From Legionella quateirensis (GTDB lineage: Bacteria; Pseudomonadota; Gammaproteobacteria; Legionellales; Legionellaceae), in contig NZ_LNYR01000048.1 in the NCBI RefSeq assembly GCF_001467955.1, positions 1 through 64,000 of the forward strand: a stretch of DNA of 64,000 bases, read 5' to 3'. A program made the translations under genes and the position numbers. Below the pieces are notes generated by a model that worked only from the letters and a program-made list of their open reading frames with translations, made no database searches and was not told the DNA's origin. Shown here piece by piece: positions 8,421-19,020 of the stretch (within the stretch, counting starts at the first letter, position 1; each line of letters opens with the position of its first letter).

Positions 8421-10895
8421 ATGGATAATACCTATAAACCCCAAGAAGTTGAAGAACAAGCTCAACAATATTGGCATAAAAAACAATCATTTAACGTAAC
8501 CGAAGATTTAAACAAAGAGAAATTTTATTGTTTATCTATGTTCCCCTATCCTAGCGGAACCTTGCATATGGGACACGTTCGCAATTACACCCTGGGTGAT
8601 GTTATAGCACGCTATCAGCGAGCCCTAGGTAAAAACGTCCTGCAACCAATAGGATGGGATGCCTTCGGTCTTCCTGCTGAAAATGCGGCAATTAAAAATG
8701 GAATCCCACCAGCGGTGTGGACCAAAAAAAATATTGCAGCAATGAAAGAGCAGTTTTTACGATTAGGTAACGCATACGACTGGAAGCGCGAATTAACTAC
8801 CTGTGATCCAGAATACTATCGCTGGGAACAGTGGTTCTTCATTCGATTGTTTGAAAAAGGCTTGGTCTATAAGAAAAATGCCGTTGTAAACTGGGATCCT
8901 GTTGACCAGACTGTTTTAGCTAACGAACAAGTCGTTGATGGACGAGGCTGGAGATCCGGTGCCTTGGTTGAGCGGAAAGAAATATCTCAATGGTTTATTA
9001 AAATTACTTCCTACGCAGATGAGTTGCTGAATTCACTAGATACTCTGGATGAGTGGCCCTCTCAGGTAAAACAGATGCAACGCAACTGGATCGGTAAATC
9101 TATTGGGACAGAAATCTATTTTCATGTAAATAATTACCCAAAACGCTTAAAAATATATACGACTCGACCAGACACTTTGATGGGAGCAACGTACCTTGCA
9201 GTTGCAACCGATCATCCTCTGGCAAAGGAAGCAGCAACTCACAATGAAGAGGTTAAAGCATTTTTAGACAGTTGCCAGGGTACCAAAATGGCAGAAGCAG
9301 AACTGGCTACCATGGAAAAGCGTGGTATTGATACTGGGATGACCGCAATTCATCCTATCACAGGTAAAGATATTCCTGTTTGGGTTGCCAATTTTGTGCT
9401 CATGCAATACGGCTCAGGAGCTGTAATGTCCGTGCCTGCTCATGATCAACGTGATTGGGAATTTGCTCATAAATACAATCTTCCAATTATCGAAGTAATA
9501 AAACCTGAACACGATAAAAAGCATGATCTGACTCAGTCAGCTTATACTGGTGAAGGAATATTAATTAACTCAGGACAATTCGATAAATTACATTCTTCTC
9601 AGGCCATAGAATCAATTACTCATTTCCTGGAAACACATGAAGCAGGTAAAGCGACTATTAATTACAGGCTTCGAGACTGGGGAGTGTCCCGTCAAAGATA
9701 CTGGGGTACTCCTATACCCATGATACTCTGTGAACAATGTGGCGTAGTTCCAGTTCCTGATGAGGAACTTCCAGTAACTTTACCAGAAAATGTTGAATTT
9801 ACCGGCGCAGGCTCGCCTCTTGCTCAATGCCCTGACTTTGTCAACGTTACCTGTCCTAAATGCGGACAGGACGCAATGCGCGAAACCGATACATTCGACA
9901 CTTTCGTTGAGTCATCATGGTATTATGCTCGCTTCGCCTGTAAAGGACAGGAAAGCGCCATGCTTGATGACCGTGCCAAATACTGGACTCCAGTTGATCA
10001 ATATATTGGTGGAATTGAACATGCGGTCATGCATTTACTTTATGCACGTTTTTTCCATAAACTCATGCGTGATGAAGGTCTGGTTAATTCAGATGAGCCT
10101 TTTAAAGCCCTGCTAACTCAAGGTATGGTATTAAAAGACGGACATAAAATGTCTAAATCTATCGGTAATGTGGTTGATCCTAATAACCTCATTAATACCT
10201 ACGGTGCGGATACTGCTCGTCTGTTTGTAATGTTTGCAGCGCCTCCAGAACAATCTCTGGAATGGTCCGACACCGCAGTTGAGGGAGCGCACCGCTTTCT
10301 CAAACGAGTGTGGGCATTTGCGCATCAACACGTCAATTTATTCATAGATATTAATGATATTATTCTAAGTGGTAATGGAATTATCGATTGGCAAAAAACT
10401 GAAAATCGTTTGAAAAAATCACGACATGTTGTGCATCAAATACTGGCTCAGGCAAATAATGACTACGAGAGAAATCAATTTAATACCGTCGTTTCCGGGT
10501 GCATGAAATTATTTAACGAAATTTCAGGCTATACCATAGAAACAGAAGAGGATAAGTTTTTTATCCATTCGAGTATGAGCATTTTACTTAAGTTGTTAGC
10601 CCCAATAACACCCCATATATGTCACCATATTTGGCAACAACTGGGATTTGAAAAAGCAATTATCGATGCGCCATGGCCTAAAGTTGACAAAGGTGCGTTA
10701 AGAACAGAAGAAGTGGATTATGTAGTTCAGGTAAACGGCAAACTGAGAGCGCAGTTTACCGCGAGTGCTGAAGCTTCAGAAGAGGAGTTAATTGAGGCAG
10801 CCAAGAAACATGCTCACAGTTTCCTGGAGAACCTCAGCATCAAGAAGGCTATAGTTGTTTCACACAGACAATTAATTAACCTGGTTGTTGGTTAA
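8421..10895 (+). CDS. leuS: Leucyl-tRNA synthetase
   Basis: This 824-residue class I synthetase carries the HIGH-type motif PYPSGTLHMGHVRNYT near residue 45 and the KMSKS motif in GHKMSKSIGN near residue 575, with the editing domain between them (TTRPDTLMGATYLAVA). A zinc-type cysteine cluster (CEQCGVVP and CPKCGQ) lies near residues 435-480. The length is typical. The stop codon overlaps the lptE start by one base (TAATG), indicating one transcript and coupled translation. Confidence 0.98.
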   Translation: MDNTYKPQEVEEQAQQYWHKKQSFNVTEDLNKEKFYCLSMFPYPSGTLHMGHVRNYTLGDVIARYQRALGKNVLQPIGWDAFGLPAENAAIKNGIPPAVWTKKNIAAMKEQFLRLGNAYDWKRELTTCDPEYYRWEQWFFIRLFEKGLVYKKNAVVNWDPVDQTVLANEQVVDGRGWRSGALVERKEISQWFIKITSYADELLNSLDTLDEWPSQVKQMQRNWIGKSIGTEIYFHVNNYPKRLKIYTTRPDTLMGATYLAVATDHPLAKEAATHNEEVKAFLDSCQGTKMAEAELATMEKRGIDTGMTAIHPITGKDIPVWVANFVLMQYGSGAVMSVPAHDQRDWEFAHKYNLPIIEVIKPEHDKKHDLTQSAYTGEGILINSGQFDKLHSSQAIESITHFLETHEAGKATINYRLRDWGVSRQRYWGTPIPMILCEQCGVVPVPDEELPVTLPENVEFTGAGSPLAQCPDFVNVTCPKCGQDAMRETDTFDTFVESSWYYARFACKGQESAMLDDRAKYWTPVDQYIGGIEHAVMHLLYARFFHKLMRDEGLVNSDEPFKALLTQGMVLKDGHKMSKSIGNVVDPNNLINTYGADTARLFVMFAAPPEQSLEWSDTAVEGAHRFLKRVWAFAHQHVNLFIDINDIILSGNGIIDWQKTENRLKKSRHVVHQILAQANNDYERNQFNTVVSGCMKLFNEISGYTIETEEDKFFIHSSMSILLKLLAPITPHICHHIWQQLGFEKAIIDAPWPKVDKGALRTEEVDYVVQVNGKLRAQFTASAEASEEELIEAAKKHAHSFLENLSIKKAIVVSHRQLINLVVG

Positions 10896-11380
10896 TGAAA
10901 GCAAATTATTTTATATCGTTGCTTTTAGTACTTCTTTTATCTGCTTGTGGATTTCACTTGAGAGGAGTAATTGATATTCCTGAGTGGCTCAACAATGTAT
11001 CCATTATCTCCAGGGATGGAGATAAAGATCTGATCTCAAAAATGAAAACACAACTGGAAGGATATAAAATTGATGTAAATCCTGATCCAGCAAATGCCAA
11101 ATATTGGCTGATTATTAATAAATCTAATGTCCATCAACAAATCATCAGCATTGGCGCCAGCACGAACCCAAGACAGTATCAATTAATAATGACTACTCTA
11201 TTTTCGCTGCAAACACCAAAAGGTCAAATTATTAAAGCACCAAAACAAGTAATGGTCACTCGACAACTCACTGTAAATAATAACAGAATTTTAGGTTCAA
11301 ATGAGGAAGAGACCATTTTATTAAATGAAATGCATCAAGACACCGTCATTCAAATTCTTAATCGGATAAGCCGTAAATAG
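10895..11380 (+). CDS. lptE: LPS-assembly lipoprotein LptE
   Basis: This 161-residue outer-membrane lipoprotein has a signal peptide ending in the lipobox LLLSAC and continues GFHLRG, the conserved start of mature LptE/RlpB. LptE plugs the LptD barrel and helps insert lipopolysaccharide into the outer membrane. The position directly between leuS and holA is the classical gammaproteobacterial arrangement and supports the assignment, since the rest of the protein is poorly conserved. Confidence 0.93.
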   Translation: MKANYFISLLLVLLLSACGFHLRGVIDIPEWLNNVSIISRDGDKDLISKMKTQLEGYKIDVNPDPANAKYWLIINKSNVHQQIISIGASTNPRQYQLIMTTLFSLQTPKGQIIKAPKQVMVTRQLTVNNNRILGSNEEETILLNEMHQDTVIQILNRISRK

Positions 11381-11504
11381 TTGAATGCATTTGTTTGATT
11401 ATTCACAATCAAACATGATATCTGTGATTGGGCACTTTATCATTCTGAATAGACAACAAACAAAGCCTTGATTAAAATGATAAATGGGGCATACAAGAAC
11501 TACC

Positions 11505-12518
11505 ATGCAAATAAAACATCAATTGCTTATACAACAAATCCAGAAAAGGCTTGATCCTATCTATGTATTAGTAGGCCAGGATAATTATCTTATTGAAGAA
11601 TCATTGAATATTATCAAGTCATCGATCAAAAAAGCGCATGATTATGAGGAAAAAATTATATCCGTTCAGAATTCAGAAGACTGGAATACCATTCTGGAAG
11701 AAGCAAACAGCTACTCATTATTTTCAGATACTATTTTACTCAATATCCTCTATGATAAAAAATCCATAGATGCTGCAGGAAAAAAAATCCTGACCGAATA
11801 CCTTAACTCGATTAATTCTCGTTGCTTTATTATTATCAGAGCCCCAAACGTTCCAACAAAACAATTAAGCTGGCTATCCAATCATAATCACGTCACGGTA
11901 GTAGTAGCCTATCCATTAAGCTCTGAAGCTATGAAAAATTGGATTCAATCACGGTTTAAATTAAATTCCTTGAATAGTACGCCTCAAATAGCAGACTTAA
12001 TTTACAAGTATACTCAAGGTAATATGCTTGCTTGTGCACAGGTAATTGAAAAAATCGCATTAAGCAATCCTCCCGGTAGTCAAATTACATCTCAATTGGC
12101 ATTAGAGCACTTATTCGATCAGTGTGATTACTCTCTGTATGAACTGGTGGATGCCTGTCTACTAGGACAAGCGGATAAGGCAATACAAATTCTCAGACAA
12201 GCGGCTAACAATAAATCTGAGCCCACGTTAGTTTTATGGATGCTTACCCAGGAGATAAGATTATTGCTCCAGTTATCCTATTTAGTTCGGCTTGGAACGA
12301 ATATAAAAAGTGCCTGTAGTGAATTAAAAATATGGCCTCAACGAGTCAATTTCTACCAACTGGCCATCAAACGATTTGATGAGAATCATGGACTGAAAAT
12401 GCTTTATTATTGTAAAAATATTGATGAACAGATCAAATCCAGTTTAAATAATCAGGTATGGAACTCACTGGAACAATTGACCCTGTCTCTTAGTTTAGGA
12501 AAGCAATGTATAGTATAG
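11505..12518 (+). CDS. holA: DNA polymerase III delta subunit
   Basis: This roughly 337-residue protein is the delta subunit of the clamp loader, which opens the beta clamp. The N-terminus ([20 protein letters not shown]) is the conserved AAA+-like start of HolA, and the C-terminal region is helical. An in-frame ATG lies at 11484; I prefer 11505 because homologues begin close to this point. Its end overlaps nadD by 13 bases. The 125-base gap before it contains short inverted repeats (11393-11414, and TTTATCATT at 11436 with AATGATAAA at 11476) but no clear terminator. Confidence 0.93.
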   Translation: MQIKHQLLIQQIQKRLDPIYVLVGQDNYLIEESLNIIKSSIKKAHDYEEKIISVQNSEDWNTILEEANSYSLFSDTILLNILYDKKSIDAAGKKILTEYLNSINSRCFIIIRAPNVPTKQLSWLSNHNHVTVVVAYPLSSEAMKNWIQSRFKLNSLNSTPQIADLIYKYTQGNMLACAQVIEKIALSNPPGSQITSQLALEHLFDQCDYSLYELVDACLLGQADKAIQILRQAANNKSEPTLVLWMLTQEIRLLLQLSYLVRLGTNIKSACSELKIWPQRVNFYQLAIKRFDENHGLKMLYYCKNIDEQIKSSLNNQVWNSLEQLTLSLSLGKQCIV

Positions 12519-13141
12519 CGATCTTTGGCGGGACCTTTGATCCTGTTCATAATGGACATATTCAAACAAGTATTACCTTACAATCCTATTTTAAATTCGA
12601 CTCATTTTACTTTCTGCCATGCAAAATACCTACAATAAAACCCCCTGCACAGGCTAACAATGAGCACAGAGTAGAAATGCTTAAATTGGCTATACAAAAC
12701 CACCCCTATTTTGATATTGATTTACGTGAAATCAATCGCGACTCACCTTCTTACATGGTTGAAACCTTACAAAGCTTCAGAGAGGAGTATCAACAAGCAT
12801 CAATTAACTTGATCATAGGATATGATGCCTTTCTTTCCTTGCCTCAATGGCACCAATGGACCCGAATTATAGAATTAGCCAATCTGGTGGTTATTGACAG
12901 AGAGCACTATGTGCAAAACCCTGTGCCAGAAGCAATTACACGCCTTCTGACAACTCACAAAAAAGATACTAAAAATAGTTTATTAAACAGCAAAGCAGGA
13001 ATCATTTGTTTTTTTGATGCAGGTCATTATGCAGTATCGTCAACTGCTATACGCAACATGCTCAAACACAACCAGGATGTTAAAAATGACCTGCCCAAAG
13101 AGGTTTATGAATACATTAAGTCGTGGGGACTGTATCAATAA
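12506..13141 (+). CDS. nadD: Nicotinate-nucleotide adenylyltransferase
   Basis: This 211-residue NAD-biosynthesis enzyme transfers AMP from ATP to nicotinate mononucleotide. It has the nucleotidyltransferase signature [12 protein letters not shown] at residues 8-19 and the SSTAIR motif near the C-terminus. The start codon lies inside the end of holA, so the two are translationally linked. In many relatives rsfS and rlmH follow nadD; here the next gene is cvpA, convergent, with the two 3' ends overlapping by 26 bases. Confidence 0.96.
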   Translation: MYSIAIFGGTFDPVHNGHIQTSITLQSYFKFDSFYFLPCKIPTIKPPAQANNEHRVEMLKLAIQNHPYFDIDLREINRDSPSYMVETLQSFREEYQQASINLIIGYDAFLSLPQWHQWTRIIELANLVVIDREHYVQNPVPEAITRLLTTHKKDTKNSLLNSKAGIICFFDAGHYAVSSTAIRNMLKHNQDVKNDLPKEVYEYIKSWGLYQ

Positions 13142-13649
13142 TATTTTCAGTTTTATCGACCGCTTTAACCTGTTTAATAAATTCAGGTAGATGTGAATAA
13201 AGCAATGAAACAACGGGATCAAAACGCGCATAAAGTTTTGAATCATTTGAATACTGCTGATAAGGTAAAGAAGTCATTTTAACTGCAACCATAATCAGTG
13301 CTACTATAAATACCCCACGGACAAATCCAAATCCCATACCCAAAGTTCTGTCGGTACCACTTAATCCGGCACGTTTTAAAATAAAACTGAGAATGGCATT
13401 AATCACGCCGCCTACAAATAAAGTTCCAAACATAATAATGATAAAGGCAATTGCGGTACGTGCTGATTGTTCCTGTATGTATGATTGAAGCCAGGGATCA
13501 AGGCTTTGCGAATAGTTAATTCCTAACCATATCGCTAAAACCCAGACACATAATGCGACAAGCTCTTTTACAAAGCCACGAAATAAGCCAGTCAATACTG
13601 ATAATCCAATAACAGAAATGATGGCAATATCAACCCATTGAAGTTGCAT
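13116..13649 (-). CDS. cvpA: CvpA family membrane protein
   Basis: This 177-residue inner-membrane protein has about four hydrophobic segments ([19 protein letters not shown] near the N-terminus, then [32 protein letters not shown] and [15 protein letters not shown]). CvpA was named for colicin V production and is linked to envelope stress tolerance. It closes the accD-folC-dedD-cvpA operon, two bases after dedD; purF, the usual next gene, is absent here. The last codons overlap the 3' end of nadD on the other strand. Confidence 0.93.
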   Translation of the reverse strand: MQLQWVDIAIISVIGLSVLTGLFRGFVKELVALCVWVLAIWLGINYSQSLDPWLQSYIQEQSARTAIAFIIIMFGTLFVGGVINAILSFILKRAGLSGTDRTLGMGFGFVRGVFIVALIMVAVKMTSLPYQQYSNDSKLYARFDPVVSLLYSHLPEFIKQVKAVDKTENIIDTVPTT

Positions 13650-13651
13650 GG

Positions 13652-14449
13652 TTAACTAACTCCGGTATTCACAATAAAGCCATTTAACTGCATGGCGCTG
13701 GCTAATTGATTTTTTAATTTCATTACATCCAGTTTACGAGGGGAATGTCCTACATACACTTTATAAATGGCGCCATTTCGACTTGCGATCTTTACAAAAT
13801 TAGCTTTATAGCCTTTGGTTTGCAAACGTTTAACCAATGATTGTGCATTTGTTATTTGTGAAAACGATGCTAATTGAAGTGCGTAAACATCCTTTTTAGT
13901 TGCAGGAATGTATTTTGCTTTGGCAGCAGAAGCAACTTTCGTCGATTTTGGAACGGTTTTGTTCCTTGAAGCAACTACAGGGGCTTGATTCCTGGGTTTT
14001 ACTGCTGCTGCAGCTACAGTCTGCTTCACCACTGTTTGTTTCGTTATCGTTTGTTTTGCAGTAGATTTAGCAGCCTGGTTCAATGCAAGTTGAACTGGCT
14101 CTGATTTTAAATCTGGCTCAATTTTCGCAACAGCAGCGGCCTTATTCGTATTAACCAAATCTGATTTAATGGGTTCTGCCCGAACCAACTCAGATAACTG
14201 ATTCTCTTCGGACACCGCCGGGATTTTAACTTTAGCTACCTTGATTGTTTTGAATACGTCTTGTTCATTCGTTGAAACCACATCAGGCACTAATGGCTTT
14301 GGTGGTAATTTAATATTAACGCTGTAATTATTTTCAAGGTTTTGGCTGGATTTTTTCAGAACAGCAGGTGCGAATATAGCTCCTAATGAAATAATAACGG
14401 CCAAACCAATCAAACGATGTTTCAGTTTCTCATCCATTACCAGTTTCAT
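13652..14449 (-). CDS. dedD: SPOR-domain membrane protein, DedD-like
   Basis: This 265-residue protein has one N-terminal transmembrane helix (LIGLAVIISLGAIFAPAVL), a long low-complexity linker rich in Lys, Ala, Thr and Val (residues ~60-180), and a C-terminal SPOR domain (YALQLASFSQITNAQSLVKR, then YKVYVGHSPRKLDVMKL). SPOR domains bind denuded glycan strands at the septum, so this is a probable division-site protein. The start overlaps the folC stop by four bases. The place in the accD-folC-dedD-cvpA operon supports the DedD name. Confidence 0.92.
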   Translation of the reverse strand: MKLVMDEKLKHRLIGLAVIISLGAIFAPAVLKKSSQNLENNYSVNIKLPPKPLVPDVVSTNEQDVFKTIKVAKVKIPAVSEENQLSELVRAEPIKSDLVNTNKAAAVAKIEPDLKSEPVQLALNQAAKSTAKQTITKQTVVKQTVAAAAVKPRNQAPVVASRNKTVPKSTKVASAAKAKYIPATKKDVYALQLASFSQITNAQSLVKRLQTKGYKANFVKIASRNGAIYKVYVGHSPRKLDVMKLKNQLASAMQLNGFIVNTGVS

Positions 14450-15735
14450 TGTATCTCCTTCTGCTCCAAAATGTTATGTTGGGCAGCCATTACCTGACTA
14501 ACCGTAAAAAATGACCCGTAAACAACAATTAAGTCTCCAGCTTCTGCCTGATTTAAAGCCTGCTCAAAGGCAAGAAGTGGTGTATTATAGCAAACATCCA
14601 CAATTATTTCCGCACCTTTAAATTGCGCCAGAAGCAAATCGGGGCTGGCAGCGCGTTTGTTATCTAATTGTGCAGGATACCATCGATCAACACAATCCCT
14701 TAGAGGAAAAATTAACCCAAAAATATCTTTATCCTTCAAAGCGGAGAATACTGCATGCACCCTGGTATTGGTATTCAGTTGCTTCATTCTATCTGCCAGA
14801 AGCCGTGCAGACTGAGGATTATGCGATACATCATATAAAATACGGACACTACCCCTTTGTTGTAGCTGTAATCTACCGGGTAGAAATACAGTCTTCATTG
14901 CAGTTCGAAAATGTTCATGTGAAACAGGAAGATTGTCTTCCAGCAATAAACAGGCACTAATCGCAGCAGATGCAGATTTTAATTGTATATAGGGTATAGG
15001 CAGATCACTAATCGTACTCCCCTCAAAATTCAGGCTCCAATTAGACTCATGACGTTGAAATGAAAAATTTCTTGAGTACAAAAAAGTGGGTGAATCAAGA
15101 TCATGAGCCACATTGAGAATACTTGCTGGAGGATTGTCATCCGCATAGACCAAAGGTTTTTCCGGTCGCAAAATACCGGCTTTTTCATATCCGATGGCGT
15201 CCAGAGTAGTGCCTAAAAACTCTTGATGATCATAATCAATGGTTGTTATAACCGCCAAATCTGCATCAAGGATATTAGTCGCATCCATTCGACCGCCTAA
15301 TCCCACTTCAAGAATCAGAACATCCAGATTGTGACTTTTGAAATACCATAATGCAGCCAGGGTCGTCATTTCAAAATAAGTCAGGTTGACTTCACCACGC
15401 CCCTCTTCGATAGCACAAAAAGCATGACACAACTCATTATCCGGAATCGGCTTTAAATTGACTCGAATTCTTTCATTAAACTGAAGGAGATGAGGAGAGG
15501 TATATGCCCCTACTCTATACCCTGCGGTATGATAAATCGTTTCAAGAGCAGTTACTGTTGAACCCTTGCCATTAGTACCTGCTACAGTAATTATTGTACA
15601 GTCTGGGGCAAGCAGATTTAACTTTTTTGCTACTGCCTTGATACGAGTTAATCCCAGTTGGATTTCCTGAGTATGCCGGGACTCCAGATTGCTTAACCAG
15701 TGATTTAAATCCCACTCACTCAATGGATTGTGCAA
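14446..15735 (-). CDS. folC: Folylpolyglutamate synthase / dihydrofolate synthase
   Basis: This 429-residue Mur-ligase-family enzyme adds glutamate to dihydropteroate and folates. The P-loop [11 protein letters not shown] is near residue 52, followed by [15 protein letters not shown] and the ligase motif [12 protein letters not shown], all diagnostic of FolC. The start lies 20 bases inside the end of accD and the stop overlaps dedD by four bases, indicating a compact operon. Confidence 0.97.
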   Translation of the reverse strand: MHNPLSEWDLNHWLSNLESRHTQEIQLGLTRIKAVAKKLNLLAPDCTIITVAGTNGKGSTVTALETIYHTAGYRVGAYTSPHLLQFNERIRVNLKPIPDNELCHAFCAIEEGRGEVNLTYFEMTTLAALWYFKSHNLDVLILEVGLGGRMDATNILDADLAVITTIDYDHQEFLGTTLDAIGYEKAGILRPEKPLVYADDNPPASILNVAHDLDSPTFLYSRNFSFQRHESNWSLNFEGSTISDLPIPYIQLKSASAAISACLLLEDNLPVSHEHFRTAMKTVFLPGRLQLQQRGSVRILYDVSHNPQSARLLADRMKQLNTNTRVHAVFSALKDKDIFGLIFPLRDCVDRWYPAQLDNKRAASPDLLLAQFKGAEIIVDVCYNTPLLAFEQALNQAEAGDLIVVYGSFFTVSQVMAAQHNILEQKEIQ

Positions 15736-16600
15736 AATAATTCCCCAAGCTTCTACCAGTCAGTTTGGCTACTAATTCTGAAATAGTTGAACGTAGATGT
15801 TTCCGTTCAACAATCATATCAATATGCCCATGCTCCAATAAAAACTCACTCCGTTGAAACCCTTCCGGCAATGTCTGTCTCACGGTCTGTTCAATAACTC
15901 TGGGGCCTGCAAAACCAATTAACGCATTAGGTTCGGCAATAATCACATCACCAAGACTGGCAAAGCTTGCAGAAACGCCCCCCATAGTTGGATCGGTCAA
16001 TACAACAATAAAAGGTAATCCGGTTTCAGCGAATTTCGCCAATGCTGCCGACGTTTTAGCCATTTGCATTAAAGAGAACAAACCTTCCTGCATTCGAGCG
16101 CCACCGCTTGCAGTAAAACAGATATAAGGTCGTTTTTCCTGGGTAGCAATATTAATAGCCCGAACAAATTTTTCACCAACGGTTGCCCCCATTGAACCAC
16201 CCATAAAATTGAATTCAAAGGAACTGACAACAACGGGTTGTTGAGACAAAGTTCCCTTAACGACAACAAGCGCTTCTTTTTCGCCCGTTGCCTTTTGAGC
16301 TTGTGAAATTCTGTCTTTATATTTTTTAGAATCCCTGAACTTTAATCTATCCTGTGGTTCAAGATTCGCCCCAATTTCTTCCTGACCCGCTTCATCTAAA
16401 AATTGAGAAATTCGTACACGCGCTGAAATACGGTGATGAAAACTGCATGATGGGCACACCATTAGATTTTTGGCCAGCTCAGTACTGTAAAGAACTTCAT
16501 TACATCCCGAACATTTAACCCACAATCCTTCAGGAACCCCTTTTTTTTGTGAGGTTTCAGTACGTACCCTTGATGGTAATAGTTTTTTAAACCAGCTCAT
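15716..16600 (-). CDS. accD: Acetyl-CoA carboxylase carboxyltransferase subunit beta
   Basis: This 294-residue subunit helps form malonyl-CoA, the first step of fatty-acid synthesis. It has the N-terminal zinc ribbon with two CxxC pairs (KCSGC near residue 30 and VCPSC near residue 50) and the carboxyltransferase core ([20 protein letters not shown]). The length is normal. It is the first gene of the accD-folC-dedD-cvpA operon; its promoter should lie in the 16601-17172 gap. Confidence 0.98.
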   Translation of the reverse strand: MSWFKKLLPSRVRTETSQKKGVPEGLWVKCSGCNEVLYSTELAKNLMVCPSCSFHHRISARVRISQFLDEAGQEEIGANLEPQDRLKFRDSKKYKDRISQAQKATGEKEALVVVKGTLSQQPVVVSSFEFNFMGGSMGATVGEKFVRAINIATQEKRPYICFTASGGARMQEGLFSLMQMAKTSAALAKFAETGLPFIVVLTDPTMGGVSASFASLGDVIIAEPNALIGFAGPRVIEQTVRQTLPEGFQRSEFLLEHGHIDMIVERKHLRSTISELVAKLTGRSLGNYFAQSIE

Positions 16601-16662
16601 AAATTAGAACCTATATAGTGAATCGATTATTATTATACACAAAACAGAAGATATTCTTAACT

Positions 16663-16826
16663 AGGGTCTGTTGACAATTCAACTCCCCCTCCCTACGTGC
16701 CGCGCTTTATGCGCGGCATCCACTCATCCTGTATTAACATATTACAACACAAGACCCATAGTTCAACTGGATACCGCGCATAAAGCGCGGTACGTAGGCG
16801 ATTTGGGTCAATTGTCAACACGCCCT
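16663..16826. repeat. MITE-like palindromic element between accD and flaA
   Basis: This 164 bp element has terminal inverted repeats AGGGTCTGTTGACAATT (left) and AATTGTCAACACGCCCT (right). Inside is a second pair of long arms: CCTACGTGCCGCGCTTTATG against CATAAAGCGCGGTACGTAGG. It has no coding capacity. The first and last bases can be read as flanked by TA, as expected for elements moved by IS630/mariner-type transposases, but this is only an inference. It fills most of the space between the accD promoter region and the flaA promoter. Confidence 0.75.
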
Positions 16827-17060
16827 AATCATGATTTCCATTCTTCTTTCAAGAATGAATCACAGATTCAGGGGGCATATAACATCAAGAAACAACCCCT
16901 TATTACATTCTATTAATATGCGGCATTTTCTCATTATTAATGATTTAAATCTACCCAAAGCATACCCTGTATAATTTTTAATTCACTGTGAACAAAATTG
17001 TAACATGCTCATTTTATTAAGCAATTTTTTGTATTTTTCAAAAAAATGTACTAAGCACGC

Positions 17061-17087
17061 TAAAGTTTTTCATCACTTTTCCGATAA
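17061..17087 (+). promoter_or_regulatory. Sigma-28 (FliA) promoter of flaA
   Basis: TAAAGTTT at 17061-17068, an 11-base spacer, then TCCGATAA at 17080-17087. This matches the sigma-28 consensus TAAAGTTT-N11-GCCGATAA at all but one base. It lies about 85 bases before the flaA start, which gives an untranslated leader of roughly 75 bases. Confidence 0.92.
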
Positions 17088-17172
17088 CAAAAGTGGGTAC
17101 GGTAAATTCGCAATAAAAATAATGAATTTATCGAACAATAACCAAGGATTCAGGTCTGAGGAGACTAAAATC

Positions 17173-18600
17173 ATGGCTCAAGTAATAAATACAAACGTAG
17201 CGTCGTTGACATCCCAACGGAATTTGGGAGTCTCAGCGAATGCAATGCAAACATCGATTCAGCGGTTATCATCCGGCTTTAGAATTAACAGTGCTAAAGA
17301 TGATGCTGCCGGTTTGGCAATTTCTCAACGTATGACTGCCCAAATTCGCGGTATGAATCAGGCCGTTAGAAATGCTAATGATGGTATCTCTCTGGCTCAG
17401 GTAGCTGAAGGAGCAATGCAGGAAACAACGAACATTCTGCAACGTATGCGCGAATTGTCAGTACAGGCTGCAAACTCAACAAACAACTCATCTGACCGCT
17501 CATCAATTCAAAGTGAAGTATCACAATTGCAAAGTGAGTTAAACCGTATTTCTAATAACACAGAATTTAACGGACAAAGAATCCTGGATGGTTCATTTAC
17601 CAATGCCAGTTTCCAGGTTGGCGCTAACGCAAACCAAACGATCAGTTTTAGTATCGGCAGTATTAAAGCATCATCTATAGGTGGTATTGCTACTGCAACG
17701 GGTAATGAAGTTTCTGCGGCAGCAGCTACTGACATTACTATTGCTCTGGGTGGTGGAGCCGCTACTACAATTAACTCATCCGCTGGCTTTGCAGGAGTAC
17801 TTAACGGGCAAGACGGTACTTCCGCATATGCTAAAGCAGCTGCAATTAATGATGCAGGTGTTGCTGGATTATCTGTAACTGCCTCTACTTCAGGTACACA
17901 AACTGTTGGTGCTATAGGTGGTACTGCAGCGGATACCTATGACTTGACTCTTAATGGTGTTGCGGTATTCACTGGTCAGGACGTCGCTACAGCAATGACC
18001 AATACTACCCTTCGTGATGCAATTAATGGAGTCAGTGATCAGACAGGTGTGACAGCATCTCTGAATGGTGGTGACTTGACTTTAACCGCAGCTGATGGTC
18101 GTAACATTACTGTAACTGAAAGTGGTACTGGCTTTACTGCAGGTACAGACGGTTTAACAGTTACTGGCGGTGATTTCGATGGTGTATTGCGAGGAAAACT
18201 GTCTGTGAGCGCAACTGATACGATTAACATTGGCGGTACAGTTGCTACATTAGGTCTGAATGCTGCAATTGCTAAAGACGCTCTTGGAATCGACACTGTA
18301 GATGTTAGTACTGCTGCTGGTGCACAAACTGCTATTAAGCGTATTGACGCAGCATTGAACAGTGTTAACGCAAACCGCGCCAGTATGGGTGCTTTGCAAA
18401 ACCGATTTGATTCTACTATTGCCAACCTGCAAAACGTATCAGATAACTTGTCTGCTGCTCGCAGCCGGATTCAAGATGCTGACTACGCTTCTGAAATGGC
18501 AAACTTAACCAAGAACCAAATCCTGCAACAAGCTGGTACAGCAATGCTGGCTCAAGCGAACAGCATGCCACAATCTGTTTTATCATTGTTAGGTCACTAG
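17173..18600 (+). CDS. flaA: Flagellin
   Basis: This 475-residue flagellin is the filament subunit. The conserved N-terminal D0/D1 region ([18 protein letters not shown] to ~170) and C-terminal region (~390-475, ending in [11 protein letters not shown]) polymerise. The centre is a variable Ala/Gly/Thr-rich domain that is surface exposed. The C-terminal flagellin motif also feeds the NAIP5 inflammasome in macrophages. The ATG at 17173 is chosen because it follows GAGGAG and matches flagellin N-termini; an upstream in-frame ATG at 17005 lies before the promoter and is not used. A strong terminator follows. Confidence 0.98.
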   Translation: MAQVINTNVASLTSQRNLGVSANAMQTSIQRLSSGFRINSAKDDAAGLAISQRMTAQIRGMNQAVRNANDGISLAQVAEGAMQETTNILQRMRELSVQAANSTNNSSDRSSIQSEVSQLQSELNRISNNTEFNGQRILDGSFTNASFQVGANANQTISFSIGSIKASSIGGIATATGNEVSAAAATDITIALGGGAATTINSSAGFAGVLNGQDGTSAYAKAAAINDAGVAGLSVTASTSGTQTVGAIGGTAADTYDLTLNGVAVFTGQDVATAMTNTTLRDAINGVSDQTGVTASLNGGDLTLTAADGRNITVTESGTGFTAGTDGLTVTGGDFDGVLRGKLSVSATDTINIGGTVATLGLNAAIAKDALGIDTVDVSTAAGAQTAIKRIDAALNSVNANRASMGALQNRFDSTIANLQNVSDNLSAARSRIQDADYASEMANLTKNQILQQAGTAMLAQANSMPQSVLSLLGH

Positions 18601-18610
18601 GATGTAACAA

Positions 18611-18645
18611 TTGAGGTGTAGCTGTGGCTACACCTCAATTTGTTT
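18611..18645 (+). terminator. Rho-independent terminator after flaA
   Basis: A perfect 12 bp stem (TTGAGGTGTAGC, loop TGTG, GCTACACCTCAA) at 18611-18638 is followed by a short T-rich stretch. It starts 11 bases after the flaA stop and should end most flaA transcripts before flaG. Confidence 0.85.
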
Positions 18646-18676
18646 ATACCCCCAAAGCTATTTGGGTATAAAGGAG
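18645..18676 (+). promoter_or_regulatory. Hairpin abutting the flaG ribosome binding site
   Basis: TATACCC (18645-18651) can pair with GGGTATA (18664-18670), and the AAGGAG ribosome site (18671-18676) follows at once. The hairpin may shield the flaG 5' end, or tune ribosome access on transcripts that read through the flaA terminator. Function is inferred. Confidence 0.4.
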
Positions 18677-18682
18677 TATGAA

Positions 18683-18961
18683 ATGAAAATCGAACCAACA
18701 CCTTCGGTCAATCAAGTGACCCAGACTGAATCAATAAAAGACGCCGAAGAAGTCATTAAAATTGATCATCAAAGCTCTATAGATTCCGTCCTGGATGCTG
18801 AAACCAAGCAGACATTGGATGAGGCCACAGGATTGATTCAGACTATTGTTTCAGACAAACTATCGGATAAAATAATTCGTAAAATGCCATCTGATGAATA
18901 CTTGCATTTATTAAGTTTGCTTGATGATATTATTAGTGGTTCTATAGATAAGCACGTTTAA
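18683..18961 (+). CDS. flaG: FlaG family flagellar protein
   Basis: This 92-residue small acidic protein sits between flagellin and the cap gene, the usual place of flaG. Its C-terminal part (KLSDKIIRKMPSDEYLHLLSLLDDIISG) resembles the FlaG family, whose members influence filament length. The ATG at 18683 has AAGGAG seven bases upstream. No separate sigma-28 promoter is visible, so expression probably depends on read-through from flaA or on a weak internal promoter. Confidence 0.85.
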   Translation: MKIEPTPSVNQVTQTESIKDAEEVIKIDHQSSIDSVLDAETKQTLDEATGLIQTIVSDKLSDKIIRKMPSDEYLHLLSLLDDIISGSIDKHV

Positions 18962-19020
18962 TAAATGGACCTGTTTGATGTGGCTGAATAATAAAAACAA
19001 TAATTTAAATAAGGGAATAT

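Noticed and set aside
9790..10116. 108-codon plus-strand ORF inside leuS in another frame
   Set aside because: leuS is intact across the region with all motifs; the second frame has no recognisable features.
13116..13141. Possible frameshift where nadD and cvpA overlap
   Set aside because: Both proteins are full length; this is a normal convergent 3' overlap.
17005..17172. In-frame ATG 56 codons upstream of flaA
   Set aside because: It lies before the sigma-28 promoter, so the flaA transcript cannot include it; the start at 17173 has GAGGAG and matches flagellin N-termini.
18039..18425. 128-codon ORF antisense to flaA
   Set aside because: It is a shadow of the Ala/Thr/Val-rich flagellin centre.
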